Source: Granulosicoccus sp045106475 (GTDB taxonomy: Bacteria; Pseudomonadota; Gammaproteobacteria; Granulosicoccales; Granulosicoccaceae). From it: a DNA stretch of 64,000 nucleotides. Position 1 is the first letter of the stretch. Each line of letters opens with the position of its first letter. The notes under the pieces were generated by a model that made no database searches, was not told where the DNA came from, and saw only the letters and a program-made list of their open reading frames with translations. Below, one piece after another: positions 1-8,941 of the stretch. The stretch lies in assembly GCA_045106475.1 (NCBI GenBank), contig JBGCEO010000001.1, positions 1 to 64,000 of the forward strand. The letters run 5' to 3'. The position numbers and the translations under genes are program-made.

Positions 1-194
1 TGCAGGGGAATTTAGACCCTTCTGTGCTCTACGGCTCGCCTGAACGCATAAAGGCGGAGGTTAAGCGGGTACTGGATAGTTACGGACCAGGCCCCGGGCA
101 TGTGTTTAACCTCGGGCATGGTATCCACCAATTCGTAAACCCCGAACACCTGGGAATCATGGTCGAATCAGTAAGAGAGTTAAGTACTAGATGA
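1..194 (+). CDS. hemE: uroporphyrinogen decarboxylase, C-terminal end (partial)
   Basis: This is the last 64 codons of HemE, cut by the left edge of the window; the reading frame begins at base 3 and stops at TGA 192-194. HemE decarboxylates uroporphyrinogen III to coproporphyrinogen III in cytoplasmic heme synthesis. The visible tail has the family's hallmark LQGNLDP near the start, then GHVFNLGHGI and a PEH segment close to the stop, as in E. coli HemE. It runs convergently toward ponA. In Pseudomonas hemE lies downstream of gltBD; here it lies on the other side of ponA, so the local order has been rearranged. Identification is secure although only the end is present. Confidence 0.93.
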   Translation, partial: QGNLDPSVLYGSPERIKAEVKRVLDSYGPGPGHVFNLGHGIHQFVNPEHLGIMVESVRELSTR

Positions 195-282
195 TTGCTT
201 TCCTTTAGTGAATCGATCATCACCGAAACAGTTTCCCAAGTGGGTGCCACATGTAGCTTTCGGCCTGCCGGCAAAAAAGCAC

Positions 283-2892
283 TTAGAACAATTGTTCCAC
301 CTCTTTTGCTTTTTCCCGCTTGGTTTTCTTGACTGGCACTTCTGCCCCCGTCTCCTTTAGTTGCTGCAGCTCCTCGGCAGCCTGGATGCTTTCCTCATCG
401 GGCATGTTGTCTTCAAGGAAAATCTCCAACATCGTATTTTCACCGGCCGCGGGCTCACCCGTCTTTCTATCAATCCTGATGGTCTCGATACCACTTGGCT
501 CGGTAATCTTGGCTTCAGGCTCAGAAGCCATAGTGGTGGCTATGAAGCTGGTCCACATTGGCAAAGCCGCAACTCCGCCAGCTTCACCTCGACCCAATGG
601 GTCAAGTCCATCAGAACCAATCCAGGCAGCAGCAACCACCTTTGGGCTGTAACCGACAAACCAGGCATCAAGTTGGTTGTTGGTGGTGCCTGTTTTACCC
701 GCCAGGTCTTTTCGCCCTAATGCCTCACCAGCTCGTCGGGCCGTGCCACGCTGCACAACTTCTCTCATGATGCTGCTCATGATATAGGCGTTGCGCTCAT
801 CGATCACACGCGGCGCATCAACAGTATCGAGCAACACTTTTTTGAGTTCGACGCTTGCCGCCGCACTCTCTTCTGCGGTTGCATCTTCATCCACAGCCGA
901 AACCAGTTCGCTCTGCTTGGCACTTTCCGCATCGAGCTCAGCCTGCAAGGGATTAACGAACCCCGGATCGCAGTCATCACACAAAATCACTTTCGGGGTG
1001 CTGTAAATAACCTGACCACGTGGATCCTCGACACGCTCTATAAAATGTGCCGGAACCCGGTAACCACCGTTAGCGAAAACAGAAAACGCCGAACTCAATT
1101 CCATTGGAGTCACCGCAGCACTGCCCAGGGCAAGCGATAGGTCTGGCGGTAAATTACTTTCTGCAAATCCAAAACGTTGCGCATAGTCCACCGCATAGGG
1201 GATACCAATTTCCCGCAACACTCGAACTGACACCAGGTTTCGCGATTTAACCAGCGCTTCACGCAGTCGTGTTGGACCAAAAAAACGGCCACTGTAGTTT
1301 GACGGGCGCCATTCCCCTTCTAGAGCATCGTCATGAAACACCACCGGTGCATCATTGTATATTGTTGCCGCAGTATCGCCGGCGTTCAGGGCTGCAGAAT
1401 AGATAAATGGCTTGAAGGTTGATCCAGGTTGACGCCTGGCCTGGGTAACTCGATTGAATTTGCTGCGATAGTAATCATAACCACCGACTAACGCTTTTAT
1501 CTCACCCGTTGACGGATCCATCGCTACAAAAGCTCCTTCTACTGAAGGCTCTTGCACAAACCGAACACTGCCGTCTTCGCGCTGTTGCAAAGCAATGACA
1601 TCACCGACCGCCAGAACCTGCTCTACGTTGGTAATTTCCTTGCCTCGTTTATCGACGGAAATTCTTTCACGTGCCCACTCGATGTCCTCGAAGGGCAATA
1701 TGTGCTCAAAACCAAACTCAGTAACCACGGTGGCCGTGTTGTCCTTCAACGACATCACCGCTGCCGGAACCAAATCGCCAGGATTGGATAACTCTTCTAA
1801 CAGCAAACTACGCGCTTCCGGGTCGGCCAGGGTAGCTGCGTCAATCTGAGTGATTGGGCCCACATAACCATGCCTGCGCTCATAGTCATAGAGAGCATCC
1901 CGCAACGCCGCATTTGCCCGGCGCTGATCACTTGATCTTATCGATGTAAAAACGTTGTAACCGGCATTGGGCCAGCTATCACCAAACAGCTGCTCTACGC
2001 GCGCCCTGGCCATCTCTCCCACATAGTTGGCTTCGGCCTCGGGTTTTGCATAGTGAGGCGCTGCTGTGACGGGTTGTGCTTTGGCGACCTCATAGCTTTG
2101 CTGATCGATCATATTAAGAGCACGCATCCTTCCTAATACATAATCGCGACGTAGTAACGCTCTTTCAGGGTTGACGATCGGGTTATAACGCGACGGCGCT
2201 TTAGGCAATCCTGCCAACATGGCGGATTCAACCAGCTCAAGATCGGTAATGCGCTTTCCGTAATAAACCTTGGACGCCGCAGCGTATCCATAAGAACGGT
2301 TACCCAAATAAATCTTGTTGATATAGAGCTCGAGAATTTCGTCCTTAGCCAGCTCACGCTCTATTTTGAAAGACAGAAATATCTCGGTTAGCTTACGGTT
2401 GTAGGTTCGTTCATTGGACAGGAAGAAATTACGTGCCACCTGCATGGTGATCGTGCTGCCGCCAGGCCCCTTGCGGCCAGTCTTGATCAGGTAAAACGCT
2501 GCCCTGACCAAGCCCTGCCAGGCAACTCCGGGATGCGTGTAAAAATGCTGATCTTCCGCTGCAATAATTGCATTCTTGAGGCTGTCAGGAACCTGTGAGA
2601 TCTGGATGGGTTCACGTCGTTTTTCGCCGTACTCAGCAATCAGGTCACCATCGGCCGTATAGATTCGCAGCGGCATTTGTAATTGCACTTCACGCAATTG
2701 CTGAACATCCGGCAGATCAGGCGCGATCTTGTAATAGAGATAACCAACACCTATTGCGACAAGAATTCCAGCGCAAATCCCTGATATGGCAAGCCATTTG
2801 AATAGAGTAAACAGCCATCCGCCGCGGCGAGGCCGTTCTGAACGGCTGCGCGAGCGACGGTGACTGCGTCTTGAACCAGATTTAGAAGGCAT
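283..2892 (-). CDS. mrcA: penicillin-binding protein 1A (bifunctional peptidoglycan glycosyltransferase/transpeptidase)
   Basis: An 869-residue class A PBP (ponA/mrcA type) that polymerises and cross-links peptidoglycan at the inner membrane. An Arg/Ser-rich cytoplasmic N-terminus (1-25) precedes one membrane segment (about 32-55). The glycosyltransferase domain shows EDQHFYTHPG (catalytic Glu113) and GGSTITMQ. The transpeptidase domain has the nucleophile motif STFK (Ser491), SRN near 548, and KTGTT. The region around 320-440 between the two domains fits the OB-like insert of PBP1A. The C-terminus is Lys/Glu-rich. It is divergent from pilM, the arrangement seen in Pseudomonas and relatives, and convergent with hemE. 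Length is normal for the family. Confidence 0.96.
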   Translation of the reverse strand: MPSKSGSRRSHRRSRSRSERPRRGGWLFTLFKWLAISGICAGILVAIGVGYLYYKIAPDLPDVQQLREVQLQMPLRIYTADGDLIAEYGEKRREPIQISQVPDSLKNAIIAAEDQHFYTHPGVAWQGLVRAAFYLIKTGRKGPGGSTITMQVARNFFLSNERTYNRKLTEIFLSFKIERELAKDEILELYINKIYLGNRSYGYAAASKVYYGKRITDLELVESAMLAGLPKAPSRYNPIVNPERALLRRDYVLGRMRALNMIDQQSYEVAKAQPVTAAPHYAKPEAEANYVGEMARARVEQLFGDSWPNAGYNVFTSIRSSDQRRANAALRDALYDYERRHGYVGPITQIDAATLADPEARSLLLEELSNPGDLVPAAVMSLKDNTATVVTEFGFEHILPFEDIEWARERISVDKRGKEITNVEQVLAVGDVIALQQREDGSVRFVQEPSVEGAFVAMDPSTGEIKALVGGYDYYRSKFNRVTQARRQPGSTFKPFIYSAALNAGDTAATIYNDAPVVFHDDALEGEWRPSNYSGRFFGPTRLREALVKSRNLVSVRVLREIGIPYAVDYAQRFGFAESNLPPDLSLALGSAAVTPMELSSAFSVFANGGYRVPAHFIERVEDPRGQVIYSTPKVILCDDCDPGFVNPLQAELDAESAKQSELVSAVDEDATAEESAAASVELKKVLLDTVDAPRVIDERNAYIMSSIMREVVQRGTARRAGEALGRKDLAGKTGTTNNQLDAWFVGYSPKVVAAAWIGSDGLDPLGRGEAGGVAALPMWTSFIATTMASEPEAKITEPSGIETIRIDRKTGEPAAGENTMLEIFLEDNMPDEESIQAAEELQQLKETGAEVPVKKTKREKAKEVEQLF

Positions 2893-3173
2893 TGAGCAGC
2901 CATTAAACGTTGCGGATCAATGGATTATATCAACTGGTCAGCACGCATAAGTAAAAGTTGTCCTGCACTTACGCAATAGAAACAGTTTTCTACCTTCTAA
3001 TGCGTTAGGTGTCGGGTTTCTGCCGCCGGCCAGCTGGTTTTCAGCCAATTGGTCAGATTGAGCATCGTCGACATACAGCATCCTAAGGAGGAATGTGAAC
3101 CAGACCGCAAGTTAGCCGAGAGAAATCTCGACTAGCGCTAAAGGAATATCACGGTTTGGGCGCTAAACCTGAC
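2893..3173. promoter_or_regulatory. ponA-pilM divergent intergenic region with structured pilM leader
   Basis: This stretch must hold the promoters of ponA (leftward) and the pilM operon (rightward), but I cannot assign convincing -35/-10 boxes. Near pilM there is a perfect Shine-Dalgarno core AAGGAGG (3085-3091). It precedes an ATG immediately followed by TGA (3093-3098) and an overlapping GTG that opens only six codons. Downstream is a small hairpin, CGAGA-GAAA-TCTCG (3117-3130), with a GNRA-type loop, flanked by TTAGC/GCTAA arms. This could be a structured or translated leader for the pilus operon; that reading is inference. Confidence 0.35.
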
Positions 3174-4241
3174 ATGGCACTCAAAATATCTTCCAGAAAC
3201 GCGGGCCTCATCGGCCTGGATATCACCGCAACCTCGGTCAAGCTGCTTGAACTCAAGCCGACCAAGAAGGGGTTCAAAGTGATCAGTTACACCGTTGAGC
3301 CTTTACCGGCCAACGCGGTGAATGAAAAGAACCTGCAGGATGTGGAGGCCGTCGGGGAAGCGATACGACGCGCTGTCAAACGTTCCGGCACACGGACAAA
3401 GGCATGTGCTGTGGCAGTACCCAGTGCCATGGTGATCACGAAAGTGATACAGATGCCTAATGATCTTAAGGATCATGAGATGGATGCGCAGATTCAGCTC
3501 GAGGCGGATCAGTACATTCCTTACGCACTTGAAGAGGTCAACCTGGACTTCTACGTCATGGGCCCATCTGAAGAGGCCAACGGCATGGTCGATGTCCTGC
3601 TCGCTGCATCTCGTAGTGAGAACGTAGAGGATCGATCAGCCGCCGCGGAGATTGGTGGACTTGATGTAAAAATTGTTGATGTCGAGCCCTACACCACCGA
3701 AGGTGCGTTCCAGCTGATCAAACACCAGATACCCAACGAGGGTATGGATCAAACAGTAGCCATTCTTGATGTCGGCGCCAGCATGACTAGTTTGTGTGTT
3801 CTTCGTGATCAACAATTGATCTACACACGCGAACAACCTTTTGGTGGCAAACAGCTCACCGAAGAGATCATGCGTCGCTATGGCCTCTCCTATGAAGACG
3901 CAGGGCGCGTCAAGCGTGTTGGCGGCTTACCGGATAACTACGATCCTGAAGTCTTGACACCCTTCCGTGATCTGATGGTTCAGCAAGCAAACAGATTCCT
4001 GCAGTTTTTCTTTTCCGCTGACAAGAACGACTACGTGGACCAGATAGTGCTTGCAGGCGGTTGTACCGGCATACCCGGTGTCGATGAGCTCATTGAGCAG
4101 CGAATCGGCACACCGACAGTTATAGCCGACCCTTTTAGCGAGATGGGCGTGGGATCAGATATCCCTGCGCAACGTCTTAAGGACGACGGTCCAGCAATGA
4201 TGATTGCCTGCGGACTGGCTATGCGAGGAGCTGACCTATGA
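3174..4241 (+). CDS. pilM: type IV pilus inner-membrane platform protein PilM (actin-like ATPase)
   Basis: PilM is a cytoplasmic actin-like ATPase that binds the N-terminal tail of PilN and links the pilus motor to the inner-membrane alignment complex. The sequence has the actin-fold phosphate loop GLDITATSVK near the start, AILDVGASMT in the middle, and VLAGGCTGIPG toward the end, with EADQYIPY typical of the family. The ATG at 3174 gives the usual family N-terminus (355 residues). A TTG at 3156 is also possible because AAAGGA (3140-3145) is better spaced for it. The stop overlaps the pilN start by 4 bases (ATGA). First gene of pilMNOPQ. Confidence 0.95.
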   Translation: MALKISSRNAGLIGLDITATSVKLLELKPTKKGFKVISYTVEPLPANAVNEKNLQDVEAVGEAIRRAVKRSGTRTKACAVAVPSAMVITKVIQMPNDLKDHEMDAQIQLEADQYIPYALEEVNLDFYVMGPSEEANGMVDVLLAASRSENVEDRSAAAEIGGLDVKIVDVEPYTTEGAFQLIKHQIPNEGMDQTVAILDVGASMTSLCVLRDQQLIYTREQPFGGKQLTEEIMRRYGLSYEDAGRVKRVGGLPDNYDPEVLTPFRDLMVQQANRFLQFFFSADKNDYVDQIVLAGGCTGIPGVDELIEQRIGTPTVIADPFSEMGVGSDIPAQRLKDDGPAMMIACGLAMRGADL

Positions 4242-4807
4242 CACGTATTAATCTTCTTCCCTGGCGCGAGACTCATCGCGTCGAGAAGAACAATGAATTC
4301 TATGTGGTGCTCGGCTTGTGCATGGCACTGGCAGCTGGCGCTGGCTTTGGCGGGTTTAAGTACGCAGAAGACAAAGTCAACTTTCAGGTCTCACGCAATG
4401 ATCGCCTGAATCAGGAAATTCAATTACTGCAGGCAGAGCTTAAAGAAATAGCAGAGCTTGAGGAAACCAAGAACAATCTGCTTGCGCGAATGGAAATCAT
4501 CCAGCAGTTGCAAGGGCAACGCCCCCAGATCGTTCACACCTTCCACGAGATCGCAACACGTCTACCCGATGGCATCTTCCTGACCGCCATGAAACAGGTA
4601 GGCGAAAAGCAGTTAATTCTTGAAGGACGCGCCGAATCCAATGCGCGAGTATCAGCTCTGATGCGCCGCATGGATCGAAGCGAATACCTTACAGGCCCTA
4701 AACTGGATGTCATCGAATCAGACAAAGACGACAGCATTTCTACGTTCAAGTTAAGTCTGATTCAAGACCGTCCCAAAAACCCGCAGGAGTCTGAAGATGG
4801 CATTTAG
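4238..4807 (+). CDS. pilN: type IV pilus assembly protein PilN
   Basis: PilN is a bitopic inner-membrane protein that pairs with PilO and anchors PilM. The N-terminus has the invariant PilM-binding motif INLLPWRE (residues 4-11), followed by one membrane segment (about 22-42) and a periplasmic coiled coil rich in Leu/Glu (about 50-95), then a ferredoxin-like domain. It overlaps pilM by 4 bases and pilO by 11 bases, indicating translational coupling. At 189 residues its length is normal. Confidence 0.95.
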   Translation: MTRINLLPWRETHRVEKNNEFYVVLGLCMALAAGAGFGGFKYAEDKVNFQVSRNDRLNQEIQLLQAELKEIAELEETKNNLLARMEIIQQLQGQRPQIVHTFHEIATRLPDGIFLTAMKQVGEKQLILEGRAESNARVSALMRRMDRSEYLTGPKLDVIESDKDDSISTFKLSLIQDRPKNPQESEDGI

Positions 4808-5432
4808 TGACACCTTTGCAGAGCTGCAAAATATCGATGGCGAAGATTTCAAGCGCATCGGTACCGCACCGGTTCTATTGCGTGGTTTTCTGATCCTCAT
4901 CGCATGCGCAGCAGTGATCGCTGCAATAATCCATTTCATGATCAAACCACAATTTGATGAATTGAAAGTGGTTGAGCAAAAGGAAGTGCAGTTAAGACAG
5001 AAGTTCGACAGTGAACAGGCCAAAGCAGCCAACCGCACGGCCTATGTCGAGCAACTTGAAGAAATGAAAAAGACTTTTAACGTCATGCTGCGTCAACTGC
5101 CTAACAAGACAGATATTGAAAGCCTGTTGGTTGATCTATCACAAACCAGCGTTGCCAGTGGCCTTGATGTTGAATTCTTCAAGCCGGAAAGCGAAGTACC
5201 ACGTGAATTTTATGCAGAGTATCCAATACGCATCAGTGTAACGGGTCAGTACCATCAATTTGGCAGGTTTATTAGCGGCCTCGCTGCACTTCCGCGAATC
5301 GTAACATTGAGCAATATCGATATAACCGAGATGCGCAGTGGCAATGGAGCAGCGAACGATCCCAATTCTGCCAGCAGACTCAAAATGGACCTGATGGCAA
5401 CCACATATCGATACATCGAGGAGGATGAATAA
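4797..5432 (+). CDS. pilO: type IV pilus assembly protein PilO
   Basis: PilO is the heterodimer partner of PilN in the inner-membrane alignment complex and connects through PilP to the PilQ secretin. At 211 residues it has a short cytoplasmic tail, a membrane segment (about 26-48), a coiled coil (about 52-90) and a periplasmic domain with the typical VEFFKPE and YPIRISVTGQYHQFG stretches. The ATG lies inside pilN, 11 bases before its stop. pilP follows after 3 bases. Confidence 0.95.
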   Translation: MAFSDTFAELQNIDGEDFKRIGTAPVLLRGFLILIACAAVIAAIIHFMIKPQFDELKVVEQKEVQLRQKFDSEQAKAANRTAYVEQLEEMKKTFNVMLRQLPNKTDIESLLVDLSQTSVASGLDVEFFKPESEVPREFYAEYPIRISVTGQYHQFGRFISGLAALPRIVTLSNIDITEMRSGNGAANDPNSASRLKMDLMATTYRYIEEDE

Positions 5433-5435
5433 ACC

Positions 5436-5963
5436 ATGCAACGGTTGAAACTCATACCGCTGTTCGGTTTCATGACAACGCTCACCGCTTGTGGAGGCGA
5501 CATGTCTGACCTCGAACTGTTTATAGATGAGACCAAACAGGCTCATCACGGTAAGGTTGCCCCCTTACCAGAATTCCCGCCCTACCAGACGTTTTCGTAT
5601 GAAGCGCTTGATGTGCGAGATCCGTTTAGACCGCAAACCGATATCAGTACATCGCCTATTGCTGCAGAAACGGAATACAGCGGACCACGACCTGAAGCGT
5701 CGCGGCGCCGCGAACCTCTAGAAGGTTATCCAGTCGATTCATTAAAGATGGTCGGCTTATTGCAACAGAAGTCACAAACCTGGGGTCTGGTTCGCGACCC
5801 TGATGGAACCATTCATCGTGTTCAACCTGGTAATTACGCCGGTCAGAATCACGGCAAAATTGTTCTAGTTTCTGAAACCAAAATTGATATCGTCGAGTTG
5901 GTTCCCGATGGTCTCAGTGGCTGGGTTAATCGCGAGGCTCAACTCGCGATGGCCGAAGACTAG
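5436..5963 (+). CDS. pilP: type IV pilus pilotin-like lipoprotein PilP
   Basis: PilP is an inner-membrane lipoprotein that bridges PilN/PilO and the secretin PilQ. The N-terminal signal ends in a lipobox, LTAC with Cys19. A disordered Pro-rich stretch with VRDPFRP follows (around 60-68), then the compact C-terminal beta domain with a KMVGLLQQ and WGLVRDPDGTIHRV core typical of PilP. Length 175 residues. Its stop (TAG) directly abuts the pilQ start codon with no gap. Confidence 0.95.
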   Translation: MQRLKLIPLFGFMTTLTACGGDMSDLELFIDETKQAHHGKVAPLPEFPPYQTFSYEALDVRDPFRPQTDISTSPIAAETEYSGPRPEASRRREPLEGYPVDSLKMVGLLQQKSQTWGLVRDPDGTIHRVQPGNYAGQNHGKIVLVSETKIDIVELVPDGLSGWVNREAQLAMAED

Positions 5964-8159
5964 ATGAAAACGGAGATTACGTTGAAAATGCAAGTCCGTG
6001 ATAACACGACCCGTCTCAGCCATGCCTGTGCTCGTAACGCCGTTCGCGCCGCCAGTCTTGTACTGTTGGCAGGACTGTCGTTCGCAAGCCAGCAACTGTA
6101 TGCGGCCACCAATTCACTGATTGATATCAGTCACGCTACTCTACCGGGAAATAAGCAACAGCTTGCGCTGACGCTTAGCGGCCCGGCTGATGCGCCGAAA
6201 TCATTCACCATTGATAATCCTGCCCGTATCGCACTGGATCTACCCGATACTGCTAACGATCTAGATGATCGACGCATAAGCATCAGCTCAGGATTGCTGC
6301 AGAACGTAACAACTGTTGAAGCCGGTGGCCGAACACGTGTTGTTATCAATCTAACCGCTCTAACACCTTATACTACCTCGGTGCGCGGTAACCAGCTTCT
6401 GGTAACCCTGGATACCAACGGCAATTCATCTTCTGCGCAAGGCGAAGCAGTTCAGATCGCGCAAGCCGATACCAACACAGAAGATAAGTTTGCTGCAGGC
6501 CCTATCGTAGAAAGGGTTAATACAATCGACGCACTTGATTTTCGTCGTGGTCCGATGGGCGAAGGTCGGGTTATCTTCGACTTGTCATCAGCTGGTGTAG
6601 TGACAGACATGCGACAAGAAGGTGGTCGCTTGATTGTAGAATTTCCCGATACGCAACTTGCAGCCAAATTGCAAAAGCGTCTCGATGTAATGGACTTCGG
6701 AACTCCAGTGCAGTTCATCGATGCTATATCGAACAAGCGTGGCACTAAAGTCATCATTCAACCTGCCACTCAGGAATTCGAGCAACTTGCTTATCAATCG
6801 GACAATATGTTCACGGTTGAGTTAAAGCCGATGAGCAAGGATGAAATTGAACTGAACCGTAAAGCCAAATTTGGTTACATCGGTGAGAAGCTGTCCCTCA
6901 ACTTTCAGGACATCGAAATTCGTTCGGTATTGCAACTCTTGGCAGATTTCACCGATCTGAACATTGTTGTCAGTGATTCGGTTCAAGGCAAACTAACGTT
7001 ACGTCTCAAGAATGTACCTTGGGATCAGGCACTGGACATCATCCTGCAAACCAAAGCATTGGGTAAGCGTCAGGCAGGTAATGTAATCATGATTGCTCCT
7101 GCTGAAGAGATTGCCAATCGTGAGCGCATTGAACTCGAAGGCATGAAACAGAAGACCGAACTCGCTCCACTACGCACCGAGTTCTTCCAGGCTAACTATG
7201 CCAAGGCGGCAGAGCTAGCTGAGCTGCTTCAATCGGAGACAGGCGGCTTGATGACTGAACGCGGCAGTGTCACTGTTGACGAGCGCACCAATACGCTGCT
7301 TATCAATGACACGACCGATCAGCTTGAAGAGATTCGTGCTCTGGTGCACCGACTCGATGTGCCGATTCGCCAGGTACTGATCGAATCAAGAATTGTTATT
7401 GCCTCTGATGATTTCAACAAGGATATCGGTGTTCGCTGGGGTCTGAACAGAAACACAGTTAACCCGGGTGGTTTGGGTGACGGTGAAGGTTTCGCACTGT
7501 CTGGCAACGCCAATGGCATCCAGGATCTACTGAACGGCGATACCGTGGATAACGGACGCTTCAATGTAAACCTGCCAGGTAGCAATGCAGCCGGTACTCT
7601 TGGTGTCGCACTTGCCAAGCTTCCCTTTGGTACTTTGCTGGAGCTTGAGTTATCAGCAATGCAGGCCGAAGGTACGGGCGAAGTTATCTCCAGCCCGCGC
7701 GTAATTACTGCCAATCAGCATGAAGCCTACATCGAGCAGGGTGTTGAAATTCCTTATCTTGAGGCCTCTTCAAGTGGTGCAACATCGGTTTCATTCAGAA
7801 AGGCGGTACTGGGCTTGACGGTAACACCACAAATAACACCTGATGATCGTATCGTTATGGATCTGAAAGTGAACAAGGACACGGTTGGTGAGATCTTCGG
7901 CGCAGGCGCACTGCAGGTACCGAGTATTGATACTCGTGAAGTCAGCACGCAGGTTCTGGTTGACAACGGTGAGACTGTAGTACTCGGTGGTGTCTACGAG
8001 CAGACCTTACTTAACAAGGTAGACATGGTGCCATTTTTCGGTAACCTGCCTTTGATTGGTCGTCTGTTTCAACACACAACCAGCCAGGATGATAAATCTG
8101 AACTGCTGGTTTTTGTTACACCGAAAATCATCAAAGAGAATGTTTCTTTGAGCTACTAG
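5964..8159 (+). CDS. pilQ: type IV pilus secretin PilQ
   Basis: The outer-membrane secretin pore for the pilus fibre, 731 residues. A signal peptide (about 1-47) is followed by two AMIN domains that bind peptidoglycan (about 50-130 and 185-270). Next come an N0/STN-like domain beginning LNFQDIEIRSVLQLLADF, an N1/KH-like domain with TNTLLINDT and ALVHRLD, and the C-terminal secretin domain with the VISSPRVIT, GVEIPY and LLVFVTPKI motifs. Last gene of pilMNOPQ; a strong intrinsic terminator follows directly. Confidence 0.97.
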   Translation: MKTEITLKMQVRDNTTRLSHACARNAVRAASLVLLAGLSFASQQLYAATNSLIDISHATLPGNKQQLALTLSGPADAPKSFTIDNPARIALDLPDTANDLDDRRISISSGLLQNVTTVEAGGRTRVVINLTALTPYTTSVRGNQLLVTLDTNGNSSSAQGEAVQIAQADTNTEDKFAAGPIVERVNTIDALDFRRGPMGEGRVIFDLSSAGVVTDMRQEGGRLIVEFPDTQLAAKLQKRLDVMDFGTPVQFIDAISNKRGTKVIIQPATQEFEQLAYQSDNMFTVELKPMSKDEIELNRKAKFGYIGEKLSLNFQDIEIRSVLQLLADFTDLNIVVSDSVQGKLTLRLKNVPWDQALDIILQTKALGKRQAGNVIMIAPAEEIANRERIELEGMKQKTELAPLRTEFFQANYAKAAELAELLQSETGGLMTERGSVTVDERTNTLLINDTTDQLEEIRALVHRLDVPIRQVLIESRIVIASDDFNKDIGVRWGLNRNTVNPGGLGDGEGFALSGNANGIQDLLNGDTVDNGRFNVNLPGSNAAGTLGVALAKLPFGTLLELELSAMQAEGTGEVISSPRVITANQHEAYIEQGVEIPYLEASSSGATSVSFRKAVLGLTVTPQITPDDRIVMDLKVNKDTVGEIFGAGALQVPSIDTREVSTQVLVDNGETVVLGGVYEQTLLNKVDMVPFFGNLPLIGRLFQHTTSQDDKSELLVFVTPKIIKENVSLSY

Positions 8160-8184
8160 ATTTTCCAGACCTAAAAACCAAAAG

Positions 8185-8216
8185 ACCCCGTCTCATTCGA
8201 GACGGGGTTTTTTTTT
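8185..8216 (+). terminator. intrinsic terminator of the pil operon
   Basis: A perfect 10-bp stem ACCCCGTCTC / GAGACGGGGT (8185-8194 with 8199-8208) with a 4-base loop ATTC is followed by an unbroken run of T to 8216. It lies 25 bases after the pilQ stop, a textbook Rho-independent terminator. Confidence 0.95.
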
Positions 8217-8305
8217 GCCTGTGATTTACTTATCCTGCCCAGCCTGCCCTGCTTCGCCTGATTAATACCGCCGAATCTGTCAGTAACCAACCAAGTACAA
8301 ATCGA

Positions 8306-8325
8306 TGCATTTTTTTTAAAATGCA
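8306..8325. repeat. A/T-rich inverted repeat upstream of aroK
   Basis: TGCATTTT and AAAATGCA form an 8-bp perfect inverted repeat with a four-T spacer, between the pil terminator and aroK. It could be a protein-binding site or a weak secondary hairpin; nothing more can be said. Confidence 0.4.
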
Positions 8326-8381
8326 ATTGTGTTAAACGCAGGCTTCGGTATCATGGCTGCTCCCCGGTTACTTCGACTATC

Positions 8382-8939
8382 ATGACCAGCATCTTTCTAG
8401 TGGGCCCCATGGGCTCAGGCAAGAGTACCGTTGGTCGAGCACTGGCTCGCAAGATCGGGTTTCGGTTTGTAGATAGTGATCGAGAAATAGAAGCACGCTG
8501 TGGTGTCGATATTCCCACTATTTTCGACTACGAAGGCGAAGCTGGTTTTCGTGATCGAGAAGCTCGAATGATTGATGAACTCACACAGCAAGCCGGTATC
8601 GTGCTGGCAACCGGCGGTGGCTCCGTTCTGAGAGAGGCAAACCGATCTAACCTCAAAAATCGCGGCCATGTGATCCTCTTGCAAGTAGACATAAAAGAGC
8701 AACTGCGTCGAGTTGCCTTTGATTCCAATAGGCCACTACTGCAAACTGAAAACCCTGCAGCCCGACTGAAGGCTTTGATGGAAGAACGAGAGCCCATCTA
8801 TAACGAAGTTGCACATGTGACGATTTCAACCGATTCCCGCCGCATGTACCATGTCGTGTCTCGCATAATGCGACACCTGAAAAAAGCCGATGTCTGCCTA
8901 GATCCTCCCCCATCGGAAACCCAACCTGACATCAATTAA
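8382..8939 (+). CDS. aroK: shikimate kinase
   Basis: AroK phosphorylates shikimate at the 3-position in the chorismate pathway. The Walker A loop GPMGSGKST lies at residues 8-16. The shikimate-binding segment FVDSDREIE (31-39) carries the conserved Asp pair, GEAGFRDRE holds the binding Arg, and the second shikimate motif ATGGGSV is at about 75-81. The lid Arg is in SNRPLL. 185 residues, slightly long at the C-terminus. aroB starts 2 bases after its stop, the usual aroKB pair. No good Shine-Dalgarno precedes the ATG. Confidence 0.96.
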   Translation: MTSIFLVGPMGSGKSTVGRALARKIGFRFVDSDREIEARCGVDIPTIFDYEGEAGFRDREARMIDELTQQAGIVLATGGGSVLREANRSNLKNRGHVILLQVDIKEQLRRVAFDSNRPLLQTENPAARLKALMEEREPIYNEVAHVTISTDSRRMYHVVSRIMRHLKKADVCLDPPPSETQPDIN

Positions 8940-8941
8940 TT

